The notes beneath the pieces are model-generated. The model was not told the DNA's origin. It worked only from the letters and a program-made list of their open reading frames with translations, and searched no databases. The position numbers and the translations under genes were made by a program. A stretch of DNA of 50,154 nucleotides from Planctomycetota bacterium (GTDB lineage Bacteria; Planctomycetota; Phycisphaerae; Sedimentisphaerales; Anaerobacaceae), in the NCBI GenBank assembly GCA_025459125.1, contig JALORE010000057.1, positions 1 to 50,154 on the forward strand. Direction: 5' to 3'. Positions 36,146 through 44,121 of this stretch are shown here, in pieces. Position 1 is the first letter of the stretch, and each line of letters opens with the position of its first letter.

Positions 36146-36337
36146 TCAACCTCCATGGCACAATGCCCTTGGGAGCAAATCCACCACCTGTTGCGGCCCA
36201 TCGGCCACGACAACGTGCCCGGTCACTGCCGGATCGTCCTGCGCGACCAGGTCGACCAGTGGCCGCCAGAATTCGCCCGCCAGGACGAGCGGCCGCGCCC
36301 GCCCGGTCCCGAACACGCTGATTATCGTTTCATCCAT
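36146..36337 (-). CDS. Small protein coupled to aconitase, like the C-terminus of a LOG/lysine-decarboxylase-type protein
   Basis: 63 codons. Its ATG (36335-36337) overlaps the aconitase TGA by 8 nt, a classic coupling arrangement. The peptide RPLVLAGEFWRPLVD...HVVVADGPQQVVDLL resembles the last part of Rossmann-fold LOG proteins, where KP-hydrophobic-G..yW..LvD and a VaDDPeE.V motif close the fold. The phosphate-binding PGG.GT part of that family is absent, so this is either a remnant of a fused or degraded gene or an independent small domain. The similarity is by eye. Stop at 36146, overlapping the start region of the exported protein gene. Confidence 0.5.
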   Translation of the reverse strand: MDETIISVFGTGRARPLVLAGEFWRPLVDLVAQDDPAVTGHVVVADGPQQVVDLLPRALCHGG

Positions 36338-38303
36338 GCGCCTGGCTGCGCGTGTAGTTCAACAGGCCCGCCGACAACAGAATGTCCCGGTCGCGGGCGG
36401 ACAGCTCCAGTTTGCCGGTGAAGGCGAAGGAGGTGTCGCGCTTGGTGATCCGGACCTCGTCGCAGCTGCGGATCGCATCGAGCAGGTCGTCGATCACGAA
36501 CTCGTCGCCCGCCTGCAACCGGTCGTAGTCGGCCGGGTCCGCGAACCGGATCGGGACAATGCAGAAGTTGATCAGGTTGGCCCGGTGGATGCGCTCGATG
36601 CTCCGCGCGATCACGACCCGCACGCCCAGGTACATCGGGCACAGGGCCGCGTGCTCGCGCGAGGAGCCCTGGCCGTAGCTTTCGCCCGCCACGATGATGC
36701 CGGCGACGCCCCGGTTCTTGAGTTCGAGCGAACGCTGGGCAAACGTCGGCTTGCCCGGCTCGTTGAAGCAGTTGAACACGACCTTGGCGTACTCCGGCAC
36801 GTTCGAGCGCAACTTGAGGAACGTCCCGGCGGGCATGATGTGGTCGGTCGTGATCTTGTCGCCGCACTTGAGCAGCACCTGTCCGACGAGCGTCGCCGGC
36901 AGAGCGGGCGGCGCCTCGGGCACGACGATCGTGCTGCCCCGCAGGACTTGGACGGCCCGTGCCTGCTCCGGCGGCGGAGGCGGCTCGATCATGCTGTCGT
37001 CCACCTGGAATTGACGCGGCATGACGACCTTCGGATACGTGATGCCCATCTTCTGCGACAGGTCGCGCGGGTCGGTGACGACACCGCTCAACACGGAAGC
37101 CACCGCCGTCTCAGGACTGACCAGATAGACCTGGTCGCCCTTGGTGCCGGTCCGGCCGGCGAAGTTGCGGTTGAAGGTCCGCAGGGTCACCGTGCCGTCG
37201 GCGGGCGAGAGGCCCTGCCCGATGCACGGGCCGCAGGCCGATTCGAGGATGCGCGCCCCGGCCGCGATCATATCCGCCAGCGTCCCGTTGGCCGCCAGCA
37301 TGTTCAACACACCCCGGCTGCCCGGCGCGACCGCGAATTCCACCATCGGGTCGATCCGCCGACCCTTGAGCACGCGGGCCACCATCATCAGGTCCGCAAA
37401 GCTCGAGTTCGTGCAACTGCCGACAATGACCTGCCCGACCTTCCTGCCGGCTACGGCACGTACCGTCTGGATACAGTCCGGCGAGGAGGGACACGCCGCC
37501 ATCGGCTCCAGGGCCGACAGGTCGATCTCGATCACCCGGTCGTAGACCGCATCCTTGTCCCCCGCCAGGGGACGGTAGTCCTGCGGACGATTCTGCGCGG
37601 TGAGGAACCGCTGCGTGGATGCGTCGCTGGCGAAGACGCTCGTCGTGACGCCCAACTCGGCGCCCATGTTCGTGATGGTCGCCCGTTGGGGCACGGTCAA
37701 CCCTCTGGCCCCGGTCCCGAAGTACTCGACCGCCCAGCCGACGTTGCCCTTGGTCGTCAATTCGCCCAAGAGCCGCAGGATGATGTCCTTGGCCGCCACC
37801 CAGTCGCCCAGCTTGCCGGTCAGTTTCACGCCGACCACCTTCGGGCACTGGAGGTGGAAAGGCCCGCCGCCCATGGCCACGGCCACGTCGAGCCCACCGG
37901 CGCCGATGGCGAGCATGCCGATGCCGCCGCCGGTGGGGGTGTGCGAGTCGCTGCCCAGGAGCGTCGCCCCCGGCTTGCCGAACCGCTCGAGGTGGACCTG
38001 GTGGCAGATGCCGTTGCCCGGCCGGGAATGGTACACGCCGCTTCTGGCGGCCACCGTCTGGAGGTACAGGTGATCGTTGTGGTTCTCCGGCCCGAAGCCG
38101 GCCATGTTGTGATCCACGTAACTGACGGACAGGTCCGTCCGAACCCGCTCGACGCCCATCGACTCGAACAGCAGAAACGCGGTCGTGCCGGTCGCGTCCT
38201 GGGTCAGGGTCTGATCGATCCGGATCGCGATTTCCTCGCCCGCGACGAGCCGGCCCTCGACCAGGTGTTCTTCCAGTATCTTATGAACCAGTGTCTTACC
38301 CAA
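36330..38303 (-). CDS. Aconitate hydratase (bacterial aconitase family)
   Basis: 657 residues. It interconverts citrate and isocitrate in the TCA cycle using a 4Fe-4S cluster. GSCTNSS and CGPCIGQG supply the cluster cysteines. GSDSHTPTGGGIGMLAIGAGGLDVA and MPAGTFLKLRSNVPEY/GESYGQGSSREHAALCPMYLGVR are the usual substrate-side and C-terminal swivel-domain motifs. Length matches the shorter aconitase group (about 650), not AcnA or AcnB. The start is TTG 38303: AGGAG lies 8 nt upstream and the coded GKTLVHKIL matches the family N-terminus; GTG 38312 is a less likely alternative because it overlaps the AGGAG. Its TGA overlaps the next ORF. Confidence 0.95.
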   Translation of the reverse strand: MGKTLVHKILEEHLVEGRLVAGEEIAIRIDQTLTQDATGTTAFLLFESMGVERVRTDLSVSYVDHNMAGFGPENHNDHLYLQTVAARSGVYHSRPGNGICHQVHLERFGKPGATLLGSDSHTPTGGGIGMLAIGAGGLDVAVAMGGGPFHLQCPKVVGVKLTGKLGDWVAAKDIILRLLGELTTKGNVGWAVEYFGTGARGLTVPQRATITNMGAELGVTTSVFASDASTQRFLTAQNRPQDYRPLAGDKDAVYDRVIEIDLSALEPMAACPSSPDCIQTVRAVAGRKVGQVIVGSCTNSSFADLMMVARVLKGRRIDPMVEFAVAPGSRGVLNMLAANGTLADMIAAGARILESACGPCIGQGLSPADGTVTLRTFNRNFAGRTGTKGDQVYLVSPETAVASVLSGVVTDPRDLSQKMGITYPKVVMPRQFQVDDSMIEPPPPPEQARAVQVLRGSTIVVPEAPPALPATLVGQVLLKCGDKITTDHIMPAGTFLKLRSNVPEYAKVVFNCFNEPGKPTFAQRSLELKNRGVAGIIVAGESYGQGSSREHAALCPMYLGVRVVIARSIERIHRANLINFCIVPIRFADPADYDRLQAGDEFVIDDLLDAIRSCDEVRITKRDTSFAFTGKLELSARDRDILLSAGLLNYTRSQAHG

Positions 38304-38418
38304 AGCATTCACTCCTGAAGACTCCGAAGCCGCCACTCTACCAGAAACCGCGTCGAAATACAAACCCCCAATTGCCCACCCATGGATTCCTGAGCCTTCC
38401 GGAAATCGCCGCGGAATC

Positions 38419-38427
38419 TGATATAAT
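38419..38427 (+). promoter_or_regulatory. Extended -10 promoter upstream of the terpene-cyclase-fold gene
   Basis: TGATATAAT is a perfect extended -10 (TGnTATAAT) 21 nt before ATG 38449; the -35 region is weak, as expected for this class. It lies in the 145 nt between divergent aconitase and this gene. Confidence 0.5.
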
Positions 38428-38448
38428 GCCCATAGAAGGTTATAGAAG

Positions 38449-39354
38449 ATGGCACTGACCGAATCCAACGAGAAACCGCCGCTCGCCCTTCTAGAAGGCC
38501 GCTTTGTCGAGGGCGCAGGCTTTCCGCATCGGATGGGCGCGAGCGCTCGACCGGATGCTACTTCGTGGGCCATTCTGGCCCTGGAGGCTGCCGGGAGCGC
38601 CAGCGGCGTTGCAGAGAAGGCCCAACGGCTGCTGGTCAAGGCCCAGGGCGACGACGGCCGGGTCTGCGTCCGGCCGCAGGACCCGGATGCCTACTGGCCC
38701 ACGGCGCTCGCGGCCCTTGCGTGGAGCGGGGCACACGAGTACGACGAGCCGCGTAACAAGGCCATCCGCTTCCTGCTGGAGTCCAGCCTGGTCGGCGTTT
38801 TCGAGGGTACCCAGGCGGGCGAGAGCCATGATGTGACGATCCAGGGCTGGCCCTGGACCGTCCGCGCCCATCCGTGGGTGGAGCCGACAGCCTATGTCCT
38901 CCTGGCCTTGCGGGCCCGGGGCTATGGCACGCACCGCCGGGCTGCCGATGCGGTACGGCTCCTCGTGGATCGGCAATTGCCCGCGGGAGGCTGGAACGTC
39001 GGGACCACCGTCACCTTTGGCAAGCAGATGTGGCCGACGCCGGAGGCGACCGGACTGGCCCTGCAGGCGCTGGCGGGTCTGGTGCCCAAGCCGCACGTGG
39101 AAAAGAGCATTGCCTACCTGCGGTCGCAACTGCCGGCGCTGAACGCCCCGATGTCCGTCGGCTGGGCGATTCTCGCTCTGCATGCCTGGCAGGAGACGAT
39201 CGACCGGCCGCAGGAGCGCATCCGGGAAGTCCTGGCCAGGCAGGAGCGGCTCGGAGTGTTTGACACATTCTCCCTGAGCCTGTTGCTGCTTGCCTGGTAC
39301 TGTCCCGCGGGTCTGGTACGCTTCCTGGAGGACCGACAGCAGGCGCCGAAGTGA
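38449..39354 (+). CDS. Terpene-cyclase/prenyltransferase-fold (alpha-alpha toroid) protein
   Basis: 301 residues with repeated alpha-helical pairs typical of the squalene-cyclase/prenyltransferase toroid: DATSWAILALEA, YWPTALAALAW, EPTAYVLLALRARGY, LVDRQLPAGGWNVG (a QW-type motif), TPEATGLALQAL, and VGWAILALHAWQE. There is no DxDD acid motif of squalene-hopene cyclases and no CAAX zinc ligand set, so catalysis of that kind is doubtful. No signal peptide or membrane segment. Start ATG 38449. The DUF362 gene follows after a 158-nt gap filled by hairpins, on the same strand. The pair probably works together, but the reaction is unknown. Confidence 0.8.
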   Translation: MALTESNEKPPLALLEGRFVEGAGFPHRMGASARPDATSWAILALEAAGSASGVAEKAQRLLVKAQGDDGRVCVRPQDPDAYWPTALAALAWSGAHEYDEPRNKAIRFLLESSLVGVFEGTQAGESHDVTIQGWPWTVRAHPWVEPTAYVLLALRARGYGTHRRAADAVRLLVDRQLPAGGWNVGTTVTFGKQMWPTPEATGLALQALAGLVPKPHVEKSIAYLRSQLPALNAPMSVGWAILALHAWQETIDRPQERIREVLARQERLGVFDTFSLSLLLLAWYCPAGLVRFLEDRQQAPK

Positions 39355-39390
39355 GTTGCGGGTACTGCCTGCGGCAGGGTCCGGGGCGCC

Positions 39391-39418
39391 GTATGGGCGA
39401 GGCCTGCCTCGCCCGTAC
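39391..39418. repeat. GTAxGGGCG-type palindrome
   Basis: GTATGGGCGAGGC and its complement (one G-T mismatch) with a CT centre form a 28-nt hairpin, same size and style as the palindrome in the kinase activation loop (2559-2586). Confidence 0.75.
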
Positions 39419-39432
39419 CCGTGGACACGCAG

Positions 39433-39489
39433 GTTTGTAGTGTGTTCGTAAGAGCATAAGAGATAACGCCTTACGGTGTCACTACAAAC
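39433..39489. repeat. GTTTGTAGTG hairpin element
   Basis: Arms GTTTGTAGTG (39433-39442) and CACTACAAAC (39480-39489) enclose CGTAAGAGCATAAGAGATAA and CGCCTTACGG. A half copy without the right arm lies at 12034-12063. Confidence 0.8.
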
Positions 39490-39512
39490 GAGTTTCGTCT
39501 GGAAGAAGAGCA

Positions 39513-40550
39513 ATGACCGATTCACATCCTACAAGACGGACGCGGGGCAGGATCTCGCGGCGGGCGCTGTTGGTGGAGGGACTGGCCGCCGTGGGTATCG
39601 GCACCGCGGGAGCGGTGCTGCGCCAGCGCTTGCAGGCCAGAGCGCGCAAGGCCCGGGTGTTCATCGCCAAGGCCGGGTCATACGATGCGGATCTGGTGAC
39701 TCTCATCGGAGACGGTCTGCGCAGCCTGGGGATTGGCACGCGGGACATCCGGGGCAAGCGGATTCTGCTCAAACCGAATTTCGTGGAGACCCAGCGCGGC
39801 ACCGTCCACATCTGCACCCGGTCGGAAGTCGTCTTCGCAGCGGTCGAAGTGTTCCGCAAGCTCGGGGCGGCAGCGGTTCTCGTCGGCGAAGGCTCCGGGC
39901 ATTGCCGGGACACCGATCGCGTCCTCGACGAGGCGGAGATGGCGGAAGCGCTCGTCGAGCACAAGACGCCGTTCATCGATCTCAACAACGACGATCTGGT
40001 CGTCCGGCCGAACGCCGGGGGCCGAAGTCCCCTGGCCGCGCTGACGCTGCCGGCGGCCGTGGACCGGGCCGACTGGATCGTCTCCATGCCCAAGATGAAG
40101 ACGCACCACTGGGTTGGCGTGACTCTCTCCATGAAGAACCTCTTCGGCCTGATGCCAGGCATCGTCTACGGCTGGCCCAAGAACGTCTTTCACTGGGCGG
40201 GACTCGAACCGTCGATCCTCGACATCAACGCCACCGTCAAGCCGCACCTGGCCATCGTCGACGGCATTGTCGGCATGGAAGGGGATGGCCCGATCATGGG
40301 CACGCCCAAACCGGCCGGGGTTCTCGTGCTGGGCCGGAACCTGCCCGCCGTCGACGCAACCGCGGCGCGGATCATGGGGATCGACCCACGCAAGGTGGAT
40401 TACCTCCGGCAGGCGAACGGTGTGCTGGGCACGATCCTGGCCGACAACATCCTCCAGCGGGGCGAGAGCCTCGCCGCGGTACGAACGGACTTCGCGCTCG
40501 ACGAGTCTATCCCCGCCCACCAGGGCCTGCGCCTGGCCCGCGGCGCGTGA
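39513..40550 (+). CDS. Tat-exported DUF362 protein
   Basis: 345 residues. The start (RGRISRRALLVEGLAAVGIG) is a Tat signal. The DUF362 domain follows: LKPNFVE, GAAAVLVGEGSGH, WIVSMPKMKTHHWVGVTLSMKNLFGLMPG, LDINATVKPHLAIVDGIVGMEGDGPI, and AVDATAARIMGID. Family members often carry a C-terminal 4Fe-4S ferredoxin segment; this one has none, and only two Cys. The conserved His/Asp/Lys set could still bind a metal or redox cofactor. Tat export suggests a folded cofactor-bearing protein in the periplasm. Start ATG 39513. It follows the terpene-cyclase-fold gene and is followed by a GGTGGCATCG element at 40588. Confidence 0.88.
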   Translation: MTDSHPTRRTRGRISRRALLVEGLAAVGIGTAGAVLRQRLQARARKARVFIAKAGSYDADLVTLIGDGLRSLGIGTRDIRGKRILLKPNFVETQRGTVHICTRSEVVFAAVEVFRKLGAAAVLVGEGSGHCRDTDRVLDEAEMAEALVEHKTPFIDLNNDDLVVRPNAGGRSPLAALTLPAAVDRADWIVSMPKMKTHHWVGVTLSMKNLFGLMPGIVYGWPKNVFHWAGLEPSILDINATVKPHLAIVDGIVGMEGDGPIMGTPKPAGVLVLGRNLPAVDATAARIMGIDPRKVDYLRQANGVLGTILADNILQRGESLAAVRTDFALDESIPAHQGLRLARGA

Positions 40551-40587
40551 CGCCTGCACAGGGTGTGCGCGAGACTGAGAATCGTCC

Positions 40588-40682
40588 GGGTGGCAGCCTC
40601 AAGGCCGAAGGCTTTGGGGATGGTCGTACGCACAGCAAGTCCGCCATCGCCCAGCTCCGAGGACTCCGCTTGACGATGCCAC
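40588..40682. repeat. GGTGGCATCGTCAAG element, copy 3
   Basis: 95 bp, 38 nt after the DUF362 stop. The left end starts GGGTGGCAGCCTCAAGGCC, the right end is CGCTTGACGATGCCAC; the internal CCATCGCCCAGCTCCG matches the right half of copies 2 and 4 with changes. Confidence 0.85.
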
Positions 40683-40761
40683 GTGGAGGAGCTCGCAGGA
40701 GTGCTTCGAACGCGGCGTCACGTCGGCGCAGGTGTCCAAGACAGACTGGTGCAAGCGTGAC

Positions 40762-40795
40762 AAAAAAGCGGTCCCGCACCTTGCGGCGCGGGACC
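40762..40795 (-). terminator. Rho-independent terminator of the pseudopilin gene at 40876
   Basis: Read on the minus strand: stem GGTCCCGC / GCGGGACC with a 10-nt loop, followed by GCTTTTTTG. It lies 80 nt past the stop. Confidence 0.8.
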
Positions 40796-40875
40796 ACTGC
40801 GTGCTGCCCGGTCAGGCGGCCCCACGCCTCCGCGCGCGAGGCCACCGGCATGTCAGATCACGGCCGCTCCGGCCG

Positions 40876-41799
40876 TTATCTCGTCGGACGCGGCGGAGGT
40901 CCCACAGTGATTTCGCCCGGGTCGTGGACCAGGACGGAGTCCTTGCGGTTGGCCGGAGTCACATTCGGCACGACCGGCACGTTGCCGCGGGGATGGCCCT
41001 TCTGCAGATCGGGCGAGACCAGGTAGATGTTGTCGTCCTCGATCGAGCAGTAGGACCGCTTCTCGAAGTTGACGTGCGTGTCGAGGAACATCACATTCTG
41101 GCCGTCCAACTGGTGGGCGATGGCATTGCCCTCTTTGGCCTGCTCCTGGGTGCCGCGCGGGCTGATCGTCGTCAGGTCCGGCACGAACCCGGCGAGGGGC
41201 TTGGCCTCCGCGGCCGGGCTCTTGAGGAACGGGTTGCGGTCGGCGGCGACGGCGAAGCCCGGCTCGCTCGAGACCGTCAGGGCGTACAGCCCGAACGGCA
41301 TGTGATAGGAGTAGCTGCAATGCTTCCAGGACTCCGCGGCCGGCCCGAAGTCCCAGCCATCGATCAACTCGAAATTGGCGGGCGGCGTGGGGGTGACATC
41401 GGAGAGCTTGAACTCCGACGTGCCGGCGTCGCCCTTGCAGAGGAAGGACTTTGGCGTCACCTCGGTGTACTTGACCAGCAGATAGAAGCAGGAGCTGATC
41501 GTGGCCTTGCCGCCGCCACCCTGCGGGTCGAGGCCGAAGGCCGTGTACCGGTCCGCGGCCATCCAGTTGTTGACCGTACCCCAGGTGCTGTTGCGCCCCC
41601 CGGCGCGGGGCAGCTCATCCTGGTAGTCGTTCGAGTACAGCAGCATGGCCTTGCCGATACCCGAGAGGTTGGTGCCGCAGGTCAGCCGAAAGGCTAACTG
41701 GCGGACACGGGACAGTGCGGGCATGAGGATGCCCATCAACAGAGCGATGATCGCAATCACGACCAACAGCTCGACCAGTGTGAACCCTTTCCGTTTCAT
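40876..41799 (-). CDS. Pseudopilin-like protein, second of a tandem pair
   Basis: 307 residues. [34 protein letters not shown] is a textbook prepilin N-terminus with Gly at the cleavage site. The rest is nearly collinear with the neighbour at 42636: TCGTNLSGIGKAMLLYSNDYQDELPRAGG, SCFYLLVKYTEVTPKSFLCKGDAG, SSEPGFAVAADRNPFLKSPA, and HQLDGQNVMFLDTHVNFEKRSYCSIEDDNIYL. It carries four Cys that may form disulfides. The tail diverges (PPPRPTR). Start ATG 41799 has AAAGGGGA upstream. It ends before a terminator at 40762. Probably a duplicated gene of the DUF1559-like group; substrate or partner unknown. Confidence 0.9.
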   Translation of the reverse strand: MKRKGFTLVELLVVIAIIALLMGILMPALSRVRQLAFRLTCGTNLSGIGKAMLLYSNDYQDELPRAGGRNSTWGTVNNWMAADRYTAFGLDPQGGGGKATISSCFYLLVKYTEVTPKSFLCKGDAGTSEFKLSDVTPTPPANFELIDGWDFGPAAESWKHCSYSYHMPFGLYALTVSSEPGFAVAADRNPFLKSPAAEAKPLAGFVPDLTTISPRGTQEQAKEGNAIAHQLDGQNVMFLDTHVNFEKRSYCSIEDDNIYLVSPDLQKGHPRGNVPVVPNVTPANRKDSVLVHDPGEITVGPPPRPTR

Positions 41800-42110
41800 G
41801 GTAGTCCCCTTTCCTACTGGGCGAGATCGGCGGGACCGACCGTTCCGGCGGCGCGGAGAGGGTTATAGGAATCAATGACTGCAGCACGAAATGCGTTCCG
41901 CGCCGGGACCATCGGTTTGGGGGAACGTACCCCCATCCTGTTCAGGCTCGACGCTGGGAGACCCGCCGATCTCTTGGGTTGAGGTGAGTTTGTACGCGGT
42001 CGGTTCCTCAGCAGAGCCTGACCGATCGTCGGCGAAAGATCGACACAAACCCCTGCGCAGGCACGCTGCCGGCGCGACGCCCCAGATAGGGATTGTCCCT
42101 ATCTTCTCCT

Positions 42111-42180
42111 GTCATTCCCGCGCAGGCGGGAATCCAGAGACTCCTCGACCCTTGTGGCCCCCCGTTGGCGCGGGGGTGAC
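42111..42180. repeat. Element with GTCA-CCCGCGC inverted ends
   Basis: Left half GTCATTCCCGCGCAGGCGGG (42111-42130) is a hairpin of the ATTCCCGC/GCGGGAAT class; the right half (42152-42180) reads in reverse as GTCACCCCCGCGCC and matches 12096-12121. The two halves converge, so the unit is 70 bp. Confidence 0.75.
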
Positions 42181-42572
42181 AGGGGAGGGGAGGACGAACG
42201 CTCATTCCGTGGGAGGCTCTGAGCGTCCAGTCCGTGGCGCGCGGGGCACGGGCCCACCGGCGCAGACGTAAAGCGGACACGGGTGCGACAACGCAGGTTC
42301 AACCGCAAAAGACCATTCGTGGATCGGTGAACGGGACGCCGTGGGGGGAGGAAGGAAGTCGCCCTGAGGGACGGCGGGTCGGACGATAGAAAGGAAAGAT
42401 AGATGATGACTCAGAAGGATGATGCGACCGGGATCCGCCGGTTCAGACAGTGCCAGGTGGGAAGCAGTCACTTCTTACTTCAAACTTCACACGTTAAACC
42501 TCGAACTTCCCGTCTGTGGCTTGTCAACGTTCGCTGATCCGCCACATTGTCAAAGAACACGTTTCAGAGAAA

Positions 42573-42604
42573 GGCGGCCCCGAGGGGAGCCCACCGGGGC
42601 CGCC
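42573..42604 (-). terminator. Terminator of the pseudopilin gene at 42636
   Basis: Stem GGCGGCCCCG / CGGGGCCGCC with a 12-nt loop; on the minus strand it is followed by TTTCTCTG. It lies 32 nt past the stop. Confidence 0.75.
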
Positions 42605-42635
42605 TCAATCATTCAGACCAAGAACTCAGCAGACC

Positions 42636-43574
42636 TTAGCTGCGGGTCGCCGGAGCACGCGAGCCACCGCCAGCCGTGCCGAAGCTGTCGGGGTCGTGAA
42701 CCAGGACGGAGTCCTTGCGGTTGGCCGGAACCACGGTCGGCGGAACCGGCACGTTGCCCTTCGGATGGCCCTTCGTCAGGTCGGGCGAGATCAGGTAGAT
42801 GTTGTCGTCTTCGATCGAGCAGTAGGACCGCTTCTCGAAGTTGACGTGCGTGTCGAGGAACATCACGTTCTGACCGTCCAACTGATGGGCGATCGCGTTG
42901 CCCTCTTTGGCCTGCTCTTGCGTGCCGCGGGGGCTGATCGTCGTCAGGTCCGGGATGAAGCCGGCAATCGGCTTGGCATCCGAGGCAGGGCTCTTGAGGA
43001 ACGGGTTGCGGTCGGCGGCGACCGCGAAGCCCGGCTCGCTCGAGACCGTCAGGGCGTACAGCCCGAACGGGATATGGTACGAATAGCTGCAGTGCTTCAC
43101 CGAGTCCACCAGCGGACCGAAGTCCCAGGCGTCGATGAGTTCGAAGTTGGCCGGCGGCGTGCCGGTGCTGACATCGGAGAGCTTGAATTCCGAGGTGCCG
43201 GCGTCGCCCTTGCAGATGAAGGACTTGGGCGTCACTTCGGTGTACTTGACCAGCAGGTAGAAGCACGAGCTGATCGTCGCGGTGCCGCCGCTGCCGTCGG
43301 CGCCCAGGCCGAACGCGGTGTAGCGATCCGCGGCCATCCACTGCGGGACCTGACCCCAGGTGCTGGTCCGGCCACCGGCGCGGGGCAGCTCATCCTGGTA
43401 GTCGTTCGAGTACAGCAGCATGGCCTTGCCGATACCCGAGAGGTTGGTGCCGCAGGTCATTCTGAACGCCAACTGCCGCACGCGGGCCAACGCCGGCATC
43501 AGAATGCCCATCAGCAGAGCGATGATCGCAATCACGACCAGCAGCTCGACGAGGGTAAAACCTTTCTTCTTCAT
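42636..43574 (-). CDS. Pseudopilin-like protein, first of a tandem pair
   Basis: 312 residues. [34 protein letters not shown] with Gly at the prepilin cleavage site. About 85% of aligned residues are the same as in the protein at 40876. Differences cluster in the GGRTSTWGQVPQWM and PLVDSVK segments and at the C-terminus (SFGTAGGGSRAPATRS). AAAGGAGAAAGCA lies directly before ATG 43574, an excellent ribosome site. It has its own terminator (42573-42604), and 836 nt separate it from its paralogue, so the two are independent units from a tandem duplication. Both belong to the planctomycete DUF1559-like group. Confidence 0.92.
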   Translation of the reverse strand: MKKKGFTLVELLVVIAIIALLMGILMPALARVRQLAFRMTCGTNLSGIGKAMLLYSNDYQDELPRAGGRTSTWGQVPQWMAADRYTAFGLGADGSGGTATISSCFYLLVKYTEVTPKSFICKGDAGTSEFKLSDVSTGTPPANFELIDAWDFGPLVDSVKHCSYSYHIPFGLYALTVSSEPGFAVAADRNPFLKSPASDAKPIAGFIPDLTTISPRGTQEQAKEGNAIAHQLDGQNVMFLDTHVNFEKRSYCSIEDDNIYLISPDLTKGHPKGNVPVPPTVVPANRKDSVLVHDPDSFGTAGGGSRAPATRS

Positions 43575-44121
43575 TGCTTTCTCCTTTCACTCACAGACAT
43601 GAGATTCACAGCCCGGCCGTTCTCCAGTTCCGCCACATTGGCTACTTTAACAGATGAGTGCTCGTTGCCGCCTGACCGGCACAATGCTCACCCTGCGAAT
43701 CTCCGGACTGTCACAGTGCTTTCGTACAGAAAGCGGCCGGTTAGATTTCAGAACAGCTTTGCGCTTGCCCAAGTCGAAACGTACCTTTAGGCAGCCGACC
43801 CTCTGATGCTCCTCACGTAGGTCTTGTGTGTCCCTACAAGTCCACGGCTGGCGGATCTGGGTATGAAGTGCTGAAGAATCTTATGATGGCGATATCGAAT
43901 ATTATATTGGACTTCTACAGATCCACCTGTCGTCAATTTAAATGGTAGCACAGGACCCGAGGGCTGTCAATCGATTTTCGGCCCAATCGGGGATTTCCTT
44001 GAAATATTTTTTACCCAGGTTGCCACCGTGTCCCGCTGCCGAGATCCGGCACCGGTTGGAGTCGGCTCCGGGCTGGGGCAGAGACGAGGTCCCGAAGTTG
44101 GACATGGTGAACGCTGCAACC

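Larger units (their letters stand above)
40551..40875. other. Intergenic region with repeat and terminator
   Basis: Contains the GGTGGCATCG element (40588-40682) and the terminator of the pseudopilin (40762-40795). No gene seen. Confidence 0.7.
41800..42635. other. Intergenic region with repeats between duplicated pseudopilins
   Basis: Holds a GATAGGGA/TCCCTATC hairpin (42085-42103), a 70-bp GTCA-CCCGCGC element (42111-42180), low-complexity ACTTCAAACTTC-type sequence (42476-42510) and a terminator (42573-42604). No gene seen. Confidence 0.6.

Noticed and set aside
36336-38318. 660-codon plus-strand frame
   Set aside because: Antisense to aconitase, no motif.
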